Positions 1 to 9,169 of a DNA stretch of 64,000 nt are shown here, piece after piece. Position numbers and translations under genes: made by a program. How positions within the stretch are numbered: position 1 is the first letter of the stretch; each line of letters begins with the position of its first letter. Source of the DNA: Flavobacterium sharifuzzamanii (lineage in GTDB: Bacteria; Bacteroidota; Bacteroidia; Flavobacteriales; Flavobacteriaceae); NCBI RefSeq assembly GCF_003254585.1, contig NZ_QJGZ01000039.1, positions 372,001-436,000 of the forward strand, in the 5' to 3' direction. The notes beneath the pieces are model-generated. The model had not been told where the DNA came from. It saw only the letters and a program-made list of their open reading frames with translations, and ran no database searches.

Positions 1-2
1 AA

Positions 3-404
3 ATATACAGACCTATAAATTCTGCCGAATACAATGATAAAATTGCGGTTCTTCAAACAGGTTATGCGGAATATTTAGAAAAAAAATACACTGCTATGTC
101 TGAAGTTTTAGGAGTTCAAATTCCTGTTCGAATGAGTGATTTTAAAGTAATGGAAAATCTTATTTTAAAAAGAAACGCTTACGACGAATTAGGTAAAATG
201 GCTGAAATTGGAAATGTAAATTACCCAAAAGCTATGTTAGGCGAATATGAATTGGGTTTGATGTACGAAAAAATGGGTGATCCTAAACATGCTTCAAAAA
301 AATACCAAAATGCTTCACAAATGGAGCCAATTGGTGATTTGAATAAAGACTTGATGTATGAGAAAATTGACGAAATGAATACACTTGCTAAAAAAAGTAA
401 ATAA
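3..404 (+). CDS. C-terminal part of an unidentified TPR-like protein (5' end outside window)
   Basis: The frame is open from the left edge of the window, so this is the end of a longer gene and the first ATG inside it (position 96) is probably internal. The visible 133 residues are helical, with a TPR-like pair around GEYELGLMYEKMGDPKHA (consensus small/large residues A-x-x-x-Y-x-x-G-D). It ends in a TAATG overlap with radA, suggesting co-transcription. In related bacteria secreted esterases can carry such TPR tails, but nothing in the visible part proves an esterase; the function is unknown. Confidence 0.6.
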   Translation: MYRPINSAEYNDKIAVLQTGYAEYLEKKYTAMSEVLGVQIPVRMSDFKVMENLILKRNAYDELGKMAEIGNVNYPKAMLGEYELGLMYEKMGDPKHASKKYQNASQMEPIGDLNKDLMYEKIDEMNTLAKKSK

Positions 405-1765
405 TGTCAAAAGTTAAAACTTCCTTTTTTTGCCAAAACTGCGGAACCCAATATGCCAAATGGCAAGGGCAATGCAATGCGTGCAAAGAATGGAATACGA
501 TTGCCGAAGAAATTATCCAAAAACAGGATAAAGTAGCTTGGAAAAGTGAACCTACTCCTACAAGCAAAGCGCCAAAGCCTTTAAAAATTAACGAAATTGA
601 TTCTACGCAGGAAGTTCGAATGGATACAACCGACGGCGAATTAAACCGTGTTTTGGGTGGCGGACTTGTTCCTGGATCTTTAACCCTTTTGGGCGGAGAA
701 CCCGGTATCGGAAAAAGTACACTTTTACTTCAAGTATCATTAAAGTTACCTTATAAAACATTGTATGTTTCTGGAGAAGAAAGTCAGAAACAGATAAAAA
801 TGCGTGCAGAAAGAATTACACCAAATAGTGATAACTGCTATATTCTAACTGAAACTAAAACGCAGAACATTTTCAAACAGATTGAAACCATTCAGCCTGA
901 AGTTGTCATTATTGACTCCATTCAGACGTTGCATACTGATTACATCGAATCGACCGCAGGAAGTATTTCTCAAATCCGTGAGACTACAGCAGAACTGATC
1001 AAATTTGCCAAAGAAAGTAATATTCCAGTCATCTTAATTGGCCATATTACTAAGGATGGAAATATCGCAGGACCAAAAATTCTAGAACATATGGTTGACA
1101 CCGTTCTTCAGTTTGAGGGCGACAGAAACCACATTTACCGAATTTTGCGTTCGCTTAAAAACCGTTTCGGTTCAACATCCGAACTTGGTATTTACGAGAT
1201 GCTTGGAAGCGGTTTACGAGAAGTAAGCAATCCTTCTGAAATTTTGATTTCTCATAAAGACGAAGAATTATCTGGAACTGCAATTGCTACAACTTTAGAA
1301 GGCATGCGCCCACTTATGATTGAAATTCAATCTTTGGTCAGCACGGCAGTTTACGGAACTCCGCAACGAAGCACAACAGGTTATAATGCAAAACGACTAA
1401 ACATGATTTTGGCTGTTTTAGAAAAAAGAGCTGGATTCCGTTTAGGCGCAAAAGACGTTTTCCTAAATGTTACTGGTGGAATTTCTGTTGATGATCCTGC
1501 CATTGACTTGGCCGTTGTTGCGGCAATTTTATCTTCTAATGAAGATATTCCGGTTGGAAAAGGTTTCTGTTTTGCTGGCGAAGTCGGACTTTCTGGCGAA
1601 ATTCGTCCTGTTAATCGAGTGGATCAGCGTATTCAAGAAGCTGAAAAATTAGGTTTCGACACCATATTTGTTTCCAAATACAATAAAATTGCTTTAAAAA
1701 ACACAGGAATTAAGATTGAGCTTGTTGCAAAAATTGAAGATGTTGCAAGCATCCTTTTTGGCTGA
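404..1765 (+). CDS. radA: DNA repair protein RadA (Sms)
   Basis: RadA is a hexameric RecA-like ATPase that promotes branch migration during homologous recombination and clears recombination intermediates. The 453-residue product has the family order: N-terminal zinc finger (C10, C13, C24, C27), Walker A GGEPGIGKST at 97-106, the RadA-specific KNRFG motif near residue 251, and a Lon-protease-like C-terminal domain with the segment GGISVDDPAIDLAV. Length is normal for RadA. The start ATG overlaps the upstream stop as TAATG. The next gene starts 20 bases downstream on the same strand, so all three may share a transcript. Confidence 0.97.
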   Translation: MSKVKTSFFCQNCGTQYAKWQGQCNACKEWNTIAEEIIQKQDKVAWKSEPTPTSKAPKPLKINEIDSTQEVRMDTTDGELNRVLGGGLVPGSLTLLGGEPGIGKSTLLLQVSLKLPYKTLYVSGEESQKQIKMRAERITPNSDNCYILTETKTQNIFKQIETIQPEVVIIDSIQTLHTDYIESTAGSISQIRETTAELIKFAKESNIPVILIGHITKDGNIAGPKILEHMVDTVLQFEGDRNHIYRILRSLKNRFGSTSELGIYEMLGSGLREVSNPSEILISHKDEELSGTAIATTLEGMRPLMIEIQSLVSTAVYGTPQRSTTGYNAKRLNMILAVLEKRAGFRLGAKDVFLNVTGGISVDDPAIDLAVVAAILSSNEDIPVGKGFCFAGEVGLSGEIRPVNRVDQRIQEAEKLGFDTIFVSKYNKIALKNTGIKIELVAKIEDVASILFG

Positions 1766-1785
1766 TTTCAAATACCACTCCTTCT

Positions 1786-3750
1786 ATGAATTTTCCAAAA
1801 CAAAAAATATACAAGGCATTAAAAATACTAGGAATAGTAATTTTAGTGCTTTGCATCGGACTGTATTATTTTCGTAACTCACTTTTAAACCAAGCCATCG
1901 CAAAAGTTACCCATAAAATGGCTGTTCGGTATAACAGTAATTTTTCTGTAGAATCGGCTTCATTTGATGGTTTATCGACTATAAAATTGACAGATGTTGT
2001 TTTAGCTCCAATAAATGCTGACACGCTTGTTAAAATAAAGAATGTAGAAACTAGCATCAGTTTAAGCAATTTACTTATTGGAGATGTTCAGCTTGGAACT
2101 TTAAAAGTTGATAACGGTTACATTCAATTAGTCAAAAAAGGTAAAAAACGAAATTTTGATGCCTTTTTAAAAAGAGACAAAGAAGAAACAGAATCAAACG
2201 AAAAACGTAAATATGCTTCATTTGCTTACAGAATCATTTCTAAAGTATTGAATTTGGTTCCGACCGATATGGACTTGAAAAACTTCAAATTCAAAATCGA
2301 CGATAACGGAAAACAAACCAATATCGCGGTAGATAAATTAGTTTTAAGCAACAAACAGCTCGAGACCAATCTTCATGTCCAAGCAAAAGATTTTGATCAA
2401 CGCTGGAACATTAAAGGATTTGCGGATCCAAGAAATAAAAAAGCAGATATTCGTTTTTTCAATTTAGATACTGGCGCGATTCGCGTTCCGTATTTAGATG
2501 AGCGTTATAACTTAAAAGCAAGTTTTGATTCTATTCGATTGAATGTTCAAAACATTGATAAAAGCGGAAGCGAATTGCATATTGATGGTTATACTTCGAT
2601 TACCAATCTTAAAATCAATCACCCAAAAATTGCCAGCAAAGATGTTGTAATAAAAAATGCTCGTTTTGATTACCGATTTTTATTAGGCGATAGTTTTATT
2701 TCTATCGACAGTTCTTCGACTATGCAGTTGAATAAAATCAAAGTTCGTCCTTACATTTCTTACGACACTGAAAAAGATACGGTTTATACTTTGAAAGTTG
2801 ATATTCCGAAAATGAAAGCGCAGGATTTTATCGTTTCGCTTCCTGATGGTTTATTCACTCATTTTCAAGGAATGCAGGCAACCGGAAATTTTGATTACAA
2901 ACTAGATTTCAAATTCAACAAAAATAAACCAAATACGCTTGTTTTTGATAGTAAACTTAACAAAGAAGATTTACGAATTACCAAATACGGAGAAGCCGAT
3001 TTAAATAAATTAAACGGTGAATTTGTTTATCGTGCGATTATTCAGAATGTATTGCAAAGACCAGTTTTGGTTGGAAATGCAAATCCGAATTATACACCTT
3101 TGGACCAAATTTCGCCTTACTTGAGAAAATGTGTTTTAACAACCGAAGATCCTTCTTTCTTCTCGCATCGAGGATTTATAAACGAAGCGTTCAAACAATC
3201 GATTCTGAAAAACATTCGAACTAAAAAATTCTCTCGCGGTGCCAGCACAATTAGCATGCAGTTAATTAAAAATGTTTTTTTAACTCGTGAAAAAACGCTT
3301 TCGCGAAAGCTTGAAGAAATTCTACTAGTTTACATTTTAGAAAACAACCGAATTGTAAGCAAAGAAAGAATGCTTGAGGTGTATTTCAACATCATTGAAT
3401 GGGGACCAAATGTTTACGGAATTGGTGAAGCGAGTCATTTCTATTTTCAAAAAAGTCCTTCAGCTTTAAATGTAGACGAATGTTTGTACTTGGCAACGAT
3501 TATTCCGAAACCAAGAAAATTCATGTATCAGTTTAATGATGAAGGTAACTTGAAAGATTACGCTATTAAAAACCAAAAATTCTTGAAGAATTTGATGTTT
3601 AGAAGAGGACTTTTAGTTCCAGAAGACACGATCGGATTATTGCCGGTTTACATTTCTGGAAATGCGCGTTCTTTAATCAAAATTAAAGTTCCAGATTCGA
3701 CTGCAGTCAAAACAGATTCTTTGGCTGTTGATGATGAATTTGATTTATAG
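1786..3750 (+). CDS. GT51 peptidoglycan transglycosylase with long N-terminal region, no transpeptidase domain
   Basis: The C-terminal third (about residues 430-610) is a glycosyltransferase family 51 module that polymerises lipid II: catalytic-Glu motif TTEDPSFFSHRG near 452-462, then RGASTISMQLIKN, KLEEILLVYILE and the NIIEWGPNVYGIGEA segment. One membrane helix lies at residues 11-28. Residues 40-430 are beta-rich and look AsmA-like, ending directly at the GT51 module. No penicillin-binding transpeptidase domain follows, so this is a monofunctional enzyme with an unusual periplasmic domain. Many Bacteroidetes carry this type beside classical class A PBPs; the role of the N-terminal region is unknown. 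Confidence 0.85.
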   Translation: MNFPKQKIYKALKILGIVILVLCIGLYYFRNSLLNQAIAKVTHKMAVRYNSNFSVESASFDGLSTIKLTDVVLAPINADTLVKIKNVETSISLSNLLIGDVQLGTLKVDNGYIQLVKKGKKRNFDAFLKRDKEETESNEKRKYASFAYRIISKVLNLVPTDMDLKNFKFKIDDNGKQTNIAVDKLVLSNKQLETNLHVQAKDFDQRWNIKGFADPRNKKADIRFFNLDTGAIRVPYLDERYNLKASFDSIRLNVQNIDKSGSELHIDGYTSITNLKINHPKIASKDVVIKNARFDYRFLLGDSFISIDSSSTMQLNKIKVRPYISYDTEKDTVYTLKVDIPKMKAQDFIVSLPDGLFTHFQGMQATGNFDYKLDFKFNKNKPNTLVFDSKLNKEDLRITKYGEADLNKLNGEFVYRAIIQNVLQRPVLVGNANPNYTPLDQISPYLRKCVLTTEDPSFFSHRGFINEAFKQSILKNIRTKKFSRGASTISMQLIKNVFLTREKTLSRKLEEILLVYILENNRIVSKERMLEVYFNIIEWGPNVYGIGEASHFYFQKSPSALNVDECLYLATIIPKPRKFMYQFNDEGNLKDYAIKNQKFLKNLMFRRGLLVPEDTIGLLPVYISGNARSLIKIKVPDSTAVKTDSLAVDDEFDL

Positions 3751-3758
3751 TTGTTTTC

Positions 3759-4019
3759 TGCCACGAAGGCGCTAAGACACGAAGTTTTTTTCTTTTTAAT
3801 CTCGCAAAGACACAGAGTCGCAAAGTTTAATCCATTAAATTCAATAGCGTCCAGCTTTAGGATGAAAATATAAATGCAAATCAAAGGGCTTTAGCCAAAC
3901 TAGTAAAGTTTGGCTAAAGCCCTTTTTCTATTTCGATCATATTCCTATTCAAAAAACTTTGCGACTCTGCGTCTTTACGAGATTAAAAAAACTTCGTGTC
4001 TTAGCGCCTTCGTGGCAAA
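3759..4019. repeat. Nested intergenic inverted repeat
   Basis: Outer arms of about 65-70 bases (3759-3828 and 3955-4019) are nearly perfect reverse complements, beginning with TGCCACGAAGGCGCTAAGAC and its complement. Inside lies a second perfect 18-base hairpin with 7-base loop (3883-3900 with 3908-3925) followed by a T-run, which could terminate transcription for the convergent transglycosylase and aldo/keto reductase genes. The inner GGCTTTAGCCAAA motif and the CCAGCTTTAG motif recur at about 33.04-33.15 kb, so this is a dispersed family. Confidence 0.85.
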
Positions 4020-4024
4020 AAAAC

Positions 4025-5062
4025 TTAAGGCGCAGGATCGGGAATTATAGCCTGAACCGCATCAATTTCAGCTAAGATTTGTTTAGAAAGCGTAATATCT
4101 ATCGTGTCGATATTTTCTTTTAATTGCTCTAAAGTTGTTGCGCCAATAATCGCACTTGTCAAAAATGGCTGTTGCAATACAAATCCCATTGCCAATTGCG
4201 TTAACGTTAAACCATGTTTTTTAGAGATTTCCTGATACAACTTAGTCGCTTCGGTACATTGGTCGCTACTGTAACGTTTGTATTGCGGAAAAAGATTAAT
4301 TCTCGCTTTCGGATGACTTTCTCCAGTTAAGAATTTTCCAGTCAAAACTCCGAAGGCTAAAGGAGAATATCCTAATAAACCAACATTTTCATATTTTGAA
4401 ACTTCTGCAGAATTCACTTCAAATAAACGGTTCAATAAAGAATACGGATTTTGAACGGTTTTGATTCTTGGCAGATTGTTGTATTTGCTTTCTTCCAAAA
4501 GACGCATCATTCCCCAAGCGTTTTCATTAGAAACTCCGATGTGTTTGATTTTACCTTCTTTGATTAATCCGTCGAAAGTTTCTAAGATTTCTCTGAAATT
4601 ATCTTCCCAAACATCATCATGTCCATGAAAAGCACGCTGACCAAAATTATTGGTTTTCCTTTCTGGCCAATGCATTTGATACAAATCGATATAATCAGTC
4701 TGAAGTCTTTTTAAACTGTTTTCAACCGCATATTTAATACTTGCTGGAGAAAAATCCAGCTTTTCACGCATGTATCCAAAATTCGGATTTGGCCCTGCAA
4801 TTTTAGAAGCCAAAACCACTTTATCTCTATTTCCTGATTTCTTAAACCAAGTTCCAATAACTTTTTCAGTGCTTCCGTAAGTCGCTTCACTCGCCGGAAC
4901 CGAATACATTTCGGCTGTGTCAAAAAAGTTTACTCCTCTTTCAAGAGCATAATCCATTTGTTCGTGTCCTTCTGCTTCTGTATTCTGCTGCCCGAAAGTC
5001 ATCGTTCCAAGGCATATTTTACTAACTTTTATATCGGTGTTGGGTAATGTTGTGTATTTCAT
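4025..5062 (-). CDS. Aldo/keto reductase, Tas-like
   Basis: NADPH-dependent oxidoreductase with the (beta/alpha)8 aldo/keto reductase fold, reducing aldehydes or ketones in the cytoplasm; the natural substrate cannot be read from sequence. The catalytic tetrad is visible as D48, Y53, K87 and H131 (motifs FFDTAEMY, LASKI and YQMHWPER). The C-terminal cofactor-binding motif SAIIGATTLEQL is present. The 345-residue length and the long insert after Y53 match the Tas/YghZ branch. It is transcribed alone, with a -7 box TACATTTG 75 bases upstream of the start. Confidence 0.9.
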   Translation of the reverse strand: MKYTTLPNTDIKVSKICLGTMTFGQQNTEAEGHEQMDYALERGVNFFDTAEMYSVPASEATYGSTEKVIGTWFKKSGNRDKVVLASKIAGPNPNFGYMREKLDFSPASIKYAVENSLKRLQTDYIDLYQMHWPERKTNNFGQRAFHGHDDVWEDNFREILETFDGLIKEGKIKHIGVSNENAWGMMRLLEESKYNNLPRIKTVQNPYSLLNRLFEVNSAEVSKYENVGLLGYSPLAFGVLTGKFLTGESHPKARINLFPQYKRYSSDQCTEATKLYQEISKKHGLTLTQLAMGFVLQQPFLTSAIIGATTLEQLKENIDTIDITLSKQILAEIDAVQAIIPDPAP

Positions 5063-5136
5063 TCTTTTTAAGGTTCTGAGTGGCTAAGGTTCTAAGTTTA
5101 CCTTCTTTGTTTTTTAAATTATTAATTGAAGAAACA

Positions 5137-5144
5137 CAAATGTA
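5137..5144 (-). promoter_or_regulatory. -7 promoter box for aldo/keto reductase
   Basis: TACATTTG on the minus strand matches the Bacteroidetes consensus TAnnTTTG, with a TTG 13 bases further upstream (shorter than usual spacing). Confidence 0.45.
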
Positions 5145-5250
5145 CGAATGGATTTTTCAAATCGGAATGCGTCAAAGGTTAAAAAAAGTACAAGATTTTT
5201 TTAAGCTGCTAAGGTTCTGAGAAACTAAGATTCTTAAGTTTTCTCAATGA

Positions 5251-5283
5251 AAAAAGGTTCAAAGTAAAACTTTGAACCTTTTT
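5251..5283 (-). terminator. Hairpin terminator for the OmpA-type lipoprotein gene
   Basis: Perfect 14-base stem AAAAAGGTTCAAAG with its complement, 5-base loop, flanked by A and T runs; it lies 30 bases after the stop of the minus-strand gene and could work in both directions. Confidence 0.6.
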
Positions 5284-5312
5284 AAACCTTAGTGCCTTAG
5301 AACCTTAGCACC

Positions 5313-6257
5313 TTAATTTATACTATTAAGCATCTCCGCAATCTCGTCTAATCTAGGAGTCAAGATAATTTCGATTCTACGGTTTTTAGCTTTTCCTTCT
5401 GGAGTTGCGTTGCTTGCTAGCGGAGAAAACTCGCTTCTTCCAGCTGCTGTTAATTTTTGTTTATTGATTTTTGAGTTTTCGCTTAAAATCGCTACGATTG
5501 CTGTTGCTCTTTTAGTCGATAAATCCCAGTTGTTTGCAATTGGTCCAGAACCAGCATACGGATCGTCGTCTGTATGTCCTTCGATTAAAACAGAAAGATC
5601 AGGATTATCACCTAAAACTTTTCCAAGTTCTACAACCGCTTTTCTACCTTCAACACCAACTGCCCAGCTTCCTGAATTAAAAAGCAATTTGTTTTCCATA
5701 GAAACATATACTTTTCCGTTTTTCTGTTCAACAGTTAAGCCTTTACCTTCAAATCCGTTTAAAGCTTTAGATAAAGTTTCTTTCAGCTTACGCATTGATT
5801 CTTCTTTAGCCGCAATCATATCTTCCAATTCTTTCAAACGATTAGCCGTTTTATCCAAACGAGCTTGTTCATCTGCAAGAGCTTTTCCTTTTGCTTCCAA
5901 TTGCGCTAATAATTCACGGTTTTTAGCCATGTTTTTCTCTAATGCATCATTGCTGTTTTTCTCTAACGCATTATACGAATCTTGTAAAACTTTATATTTA
6001 TTTTGAGCCGCCGCTAAATCTGCTTTTTGTTTTGCCAAATCATCATTAGCAGTTGCTAAATCTTTAATCAGCTTATCACGATCCGTTTCTAATTGATTCT
6101 TTGCTTTCTTTAAACTTTCGTTTTCATCAGCAATAGAGCGATTCTCTTTCTTCAAATCTGAATACTTTGTTTCCAAATCATTATAAATTTTCTTAGAAAC
6201 ACATGATGTTGTGGACAAGGCTAATGCCAGCAATCCGATGGAGGCTTTTTTAATCAT
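5313..6257 (-). CDS. OmpA-family lipoprotein with coiled coil
   Basis: The N-terminus is a lipoprotein signal with lipobox STTSC (C19). Residues about 25-165 form a long Lys/Glu/Ala-rich coiled coil with heptad repetition. The C-terminal part (about 180-305) is an OmpA/MotB peptidoglycan-binding domain: LLFNSGSW, LIEGHTDDDPY, LSTKRATAIV and AKNRRIEIILTP are the usual conserved points, including the D and R that bind diaminopimelate. It likely links the outer membrane to peptidoglycan. The arrangement resembles a stretched Pal. It is a single-gene unit. Confidence 0.88.
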   Translation of the reverse strand: MIKKASIGLLALALSTTSCVSKKIYNDLETKYSDLKKENRSIADENESLKKAKNQLETDRDKLIKDLATANDDLAKQKADLAAAQNKYKVLQDSYNALEKNSNDALEKNMAKNRELLAQLEAKGKALADEQARLDKTANRLKELEDMIAAKEESMRKLKETLSKALNGFEGKGLTVEQKNGKVYVSMENKLLFNSGSWAVGVEGRKAVVELGKVLGDNPDLSVLIEGHTDDDPYAGSGPIANNWDLSTKRATAIVAILSENSKINKQKLTAAGRSEFSPLASNATPEGKAKNRRIEIILTPRLDEIAEMLNSIN

Positions 6258-6367
6258 CTTACTTTAATTGTTTTTTATTTTAGGCGTTTAAAATCTCACA
6301 ATTTCAAAATTCAAAATTAATTCTTGAATTTAAACCACCTTTCTCTCAACAAGAACAATACCAAAAA

Positions 6368-7129
6368 TTAGTCAATTTCGACCAAAATAGGACAATGATC
6401 TGAATGCATAGCATCAGGTAGTATAACAGCTCTTTTTAATCTGTCTTCTAACACATTACTAACTAAATTATAATCGATACGCCAACCTTTGTTATTTCCT
6501 CTTGCTCCCGCACGGTAACTCCACCAAGAATAATGATGCGGTTCTTTGTTGAAATGGCGGAAACTGTCAATAAAACCAGATTTCATAAACGCATCCAGCC
6601 AAGCACGTTCTGCAGGAAGAAATCCTGAAACGGTTTTATTACGAACAGGATCATGAATATCTATCGCTTCGTGACAAATATTATAATCTCCACATATAAT
6701 CAGATTTGGAACTGTAAGTTTCAATTCATTAATATAATTCTGGAAATCATCCATGAACATAAATTTATGATCCAGTCTTTCAATATTTGTTCCAGATGGA
6801 AGATATAAACTCATTACCGAAACATCGTCAAAGTCTGCACGAAGATTTCTTCCTTCAAAATCCATGTGATGAATTCCTGTTCCGTAAACAATATTATTCG
6901 GTTTTGTTTTAGAAAGAATCGCTACTCCGCTGTATCCTTTTTTGGTTGCAGGATAGTAATATTGAAACGGATAACCTGCTGCTGTAATATCATCAACCGG
7001 AATTTGATCCTGTGTAGCTTTTATTTCCTGAAGGCATATTACGTCAGGATTTGCTTGTTGTAGCCACTCGATAAACCCTTTGTTTATTGCCGCTCTAATT
7101 CCGTTTACATTATAAGAAATAATTTTCAT
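6368..7129 (-). CDS. xth: Exodeoxyribonuclease III
   Basis: Mg-dependent AP endonuclease and 3'-5' exonuclease for base-excision repair. The 253-residue protein starts at MKIISYNVNGIRA; the frame is open 20 codons further upstream, but the family always begins at this segment. Signatures: LQEIKA (metal-binding Glu), YSGVAILSK, ICGDYNICH (catalytic D and N) and the terminal SDHCPILVEID with the catalytic Asp-His. The W/R-rich segment YSWWSYRAGARGNNKGWRID matches the family. It is divergent from olsF, which starts 118 bases away. Confidence 0.95.
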   Translation of the reverse strand: MKIISYNVNGIRAAINKGFIEWLQQANPDVICLQEIKATQDQIPVDDITAAGYPFQYYYPATKKGYSGVAILSKTKPNNIVYGTGIHHMDFEGRNLRADFDDVSVMSLYLPSGTNIERLDHKFMFMDDFQNYINELKLTVPNLIICGDYNICHEAIDIHDPVRNKTVSGFLPAERAWLDAFMKSGFIDSFRHFNKEPHHYSWWSYRAGARGNNKGWRIDYNLVSNVLEDRLKRAVILPDAMHSDHCPILVEID

Positions 7130-7209
7130 CAGTGATTTTTTTAGGATTTCAAATGTAATAAAAAAGTGCAAAGTTTGTCTTGGAAACAATGAAAAGTAGA
7201 CTTTTTTGT

Positions 7210-7217
7210 TATCTTTG
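7210..7217 (+). promoter_or_regulatory. -7 promoter box for olsF
   Basis: TATCTTTG fits TAnnTTTG exactly and lies 30 bases before the start codon. Confidence 0.55.
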
Positions 7218-7247
7218 TTCGCTGTTCTAATAATTTAAAAGTAGTAC

Positions 7248-9050
7248 ATGGGTTTAGTTACCGCGAAAGAAGTTGCAAAAGCAATAAATGTTGAAAAGTA
7301 CGGAGTTCTCGGTACCTTTTCTGGCTGGATTCTTATGAAGGTTCTTAAGATCTCGACCCTTAATAAAATTTACGATCGTAATAAACATTTGGAAGACCTT
7401 GACTTTTTGAATGGAATTTTGGATGAAATGGAAATTAAGTTCGAAATCCCTGAAGAAGATTTAAAACGTCTGCCAAAAGATGGTGCATATATAACCATTT
7501 CTAATCATCCGCTTGGTGGAATTGATGGAATTTTGCTTTTGAAATTGATGCTTGAAAGAGAGCCAAATTTCAAAATCATTGCCAATTTCTTATTACATAG
7601 AATTGTTCCGATGAAAAAATACATTATGCCGGTTAATCCTTTTGAGAATCATAAGGATGCAAAATCGAGCGTAATTGGTATTAAAGAAACATTGCGTCAT
7701 TTGAGCGATGGAAAACCTTTGGGTATTTTCCCCGCAGGTGAAGTTTCGACTTATAAAGATGGTAAATTAGTAGTTGATAAACCTTGGGAAGAAGGCGCTC
7801 TGAAACTAATCAGAAAAGCTAAAGTTCCTGTAGTTCCAATTTATTTTCATGCCAAAAACAGTAAATTATTCTACTGGCTTTCTAAAATTGACGATACTTT
7901 ACGTACTGCAAAATTACCTTCTGAATTGCTTACACAAAAAGACCGTGTGATTAAAGTGCGTATTGGAAAACCGATTTCTGTAAGTGAGCAAAACGAAATA
8001 GAATCTTTTGAAGAATATTCAGAATTCTTGAGAAAGAAAACTTATATGTTGGCTAATCCGTTTGAGAAAGACACCAAACTTATTGATACAGCAAGCTTAA
8101 AAATTCCGAAAGCGCCCAAAAAAATTGTAACACCTGCAAGCGAGTCAAAATTGATTGATGAAGTTCAGGCTTTACGCGATAGCGACAGCAGATTTTTACA
8201 AAGCAAAAACTATGAGGTTTTCTTTGCAAGCGCAAAAGAAATTCCGAACATTTTGCACGAAATTGGACGTTTACGCGAAATCACTTTCCGTGAAGTTGGT
8301 GAAGGAACAAACGAATCTATCGATATTGACGAATACGACCAATATTATCACCATATGTTTTTATGGGATGATGAAACCAACAAAATCGCCGGCGCGTATC
8401 GTATGGGATTAGGTTCTGAAATCTATCCAAAATACGGAATCGAAGGTTTTTATCTGACTGATCTTTTCAGATTCGAGCCAGAATTGCACGATATGATGCA
8501 CAAATCGATCGAAATGGGTCGTGCTTTTATCGTAAAAGAGTATCAGCAAAAACCAATGCCTTTGTTCTTATTGTGGAAAGGTATTATTCACACCACTTTA
8601 CGTCATCCTGAGCATAAATATTTGGTTGGAGGTGTAAGCATCAGTAATCAGTTTTCAGACTTCTCTAAATCGTTGATGATTGAGTTTATGAAATCAAACT
8701 ACTACGATCCGTATATTGCGCAATACATACATCCGAAAAAAGCGTACAAAGTAAAACTGAAAGACGCAGACAAAGATTTCATTTTCGACGAAGCAGAATC
8801 TGATTTGAATAAGTTTGATAAAATCATTGACGAATTAGAGCCAGGAAACTTACGTTTGCCAGTTTTAATTAAAAAATACATCAAACAAAACGCAAGAGTT
8901 GTAGCTTTCAACGTTGATCCATTATTCAACAATGCGATTGATGGTTTAATGTACATTAGAATTGCAGATATTCCAGAAAGCACTATGAAACCTGTTATCG
9001 AAGAGTTTCAGATTGAATTGGAAAAGAAATTATCTGAGAAGGAAGATTAA
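7248..9050 (+). CDS. olsF: Bifunctional acyltransferase, OlsF type (ornithine or related amino-acid lipids)
   Basis: Two domains are fused in 600 residues. The N-terminal half is a PlsC/lysophospholipid acyltransferase-like domain: ISNHPLGGIDG near 84-94 (His/Asp catalytic motif), FPAGEVST near 160 and VPVVPIYF. The C-terminal half (about 310-560) is a GNAT/hemolysin-type N-acyltransferase with EIGRLREITFREVGEGT and IAGAYRMG. This order matches OlsF, known from Serratia and Flavobacterium, where the C-terminal part N-acylates ornithine and the N-terminal part O-acylates the lyso-lipid. Bacteroidetes homologues may prefer glycine or other amino acids, so the substrate is an inference. It has its own promoter and terminator. 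Confidence 0.85.
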   Translation: MGLVTAKEVAKAINVEKYGVLGTFSGWILMKVLKISTLNKIYDRNKHLEDLDFLNGILDEMEIKFEIPEEDLKRLPKDGAYITISNHPLGGIDGILLLKLMLEREPNFKIIANFLLHRIVPMKKYIMPVNPFENHKDAKSSVIGIKETLRHLSDGKPLGIFPAGEVSTYKDGKLVVDKPWEEGALKLIRKAKVPVVPIYFHAKNSKLFYWLSKIDDTLRTAKLPSELLTQKDRVIKVRIGKPISVSEQNEIESFEEYSEFLRKKTYMLANPFEKDTKLIDTASLKIPKAPKKIVTPASESKLIDEVQALRDSDSRFLQSKNYEVFFASAKEIPNILHEIGRLREITFREVGEGTNESIDIDEYDQYYHHMFLWDDETNKIAGAYRMGLGSEIYPKYGIEGFYLTDLFRFEPELHDMMHKSIEMGRAFIVKEYQQKPMPLFLLWKGIIHTTLRHPEHKYLVGGVSISNQFSDFSKSLMIEFMKSNYYDPYIAQYIHPKKAYKVKLKDADKDFIFDEAESDLNKFDKIIDELEPGNLRLPVLIKKYIKQNARVVAFNVDPLFNNAIDGLMYIRIADIPESTMKPVIEEFQIELEKKLSEKED

Positions 9051-9077
9051 GTTTTCTTTTGATATATAATAAATTAG

Positions 9078-9116
9078 AAAATCCCATTTGCTTAAATAGT
9101 AAATGGGATTTTTTAT
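9078..9116 (+). terminator. Terminator after olsF
   Basis: Stem AAATCCCATTT with its complement and a 12-14 base loop, followed by a T-rich tail; 28 bases after the olsF stop. Confidence 0.7.
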
Positions 9117-9134
9117 TTTGTTTCTTAATTAGAA

Positions 9135-9164
9135 CGGGCACGGATTGCAAATCCGCGCTGTCGG
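9135..9164. repeat. REP-like palindrome, single copy (R1)
   Basis: Contains GGGCACGGATTGCAAATCCG, an imperfect palindrome centred on GGATTGCAAATCC. Same family as the copies at 9982-10068, 10552-10584 and 11125-11207. Confidence 0.8.
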
Positions 9165-9169
9165 CTATT

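Larger units (their letters stand above)
5068..5310. repeat. Intergenic copies of a CTAAGGTTCTGAG repeat
   Basis: The phrase CTAAGGTTCTGAG or close variants occurs at 5070-5098 and 5212-5240, and in inverted form (AACCTTAG repeated) at 5285-5312. The same phrase recurs at about 21.30-21.35 kb and 52.80-52.84 kb. It is non-coding and found only between genes in this window. Confidence 0.7.

Noticed and set aside
5410..6006. 198-residue plus-strand ORF
   Set aside because: It is antisense to the OmpA lipoprotein gene and reflects its codon pattern (Ser/Phe-rich shadow).
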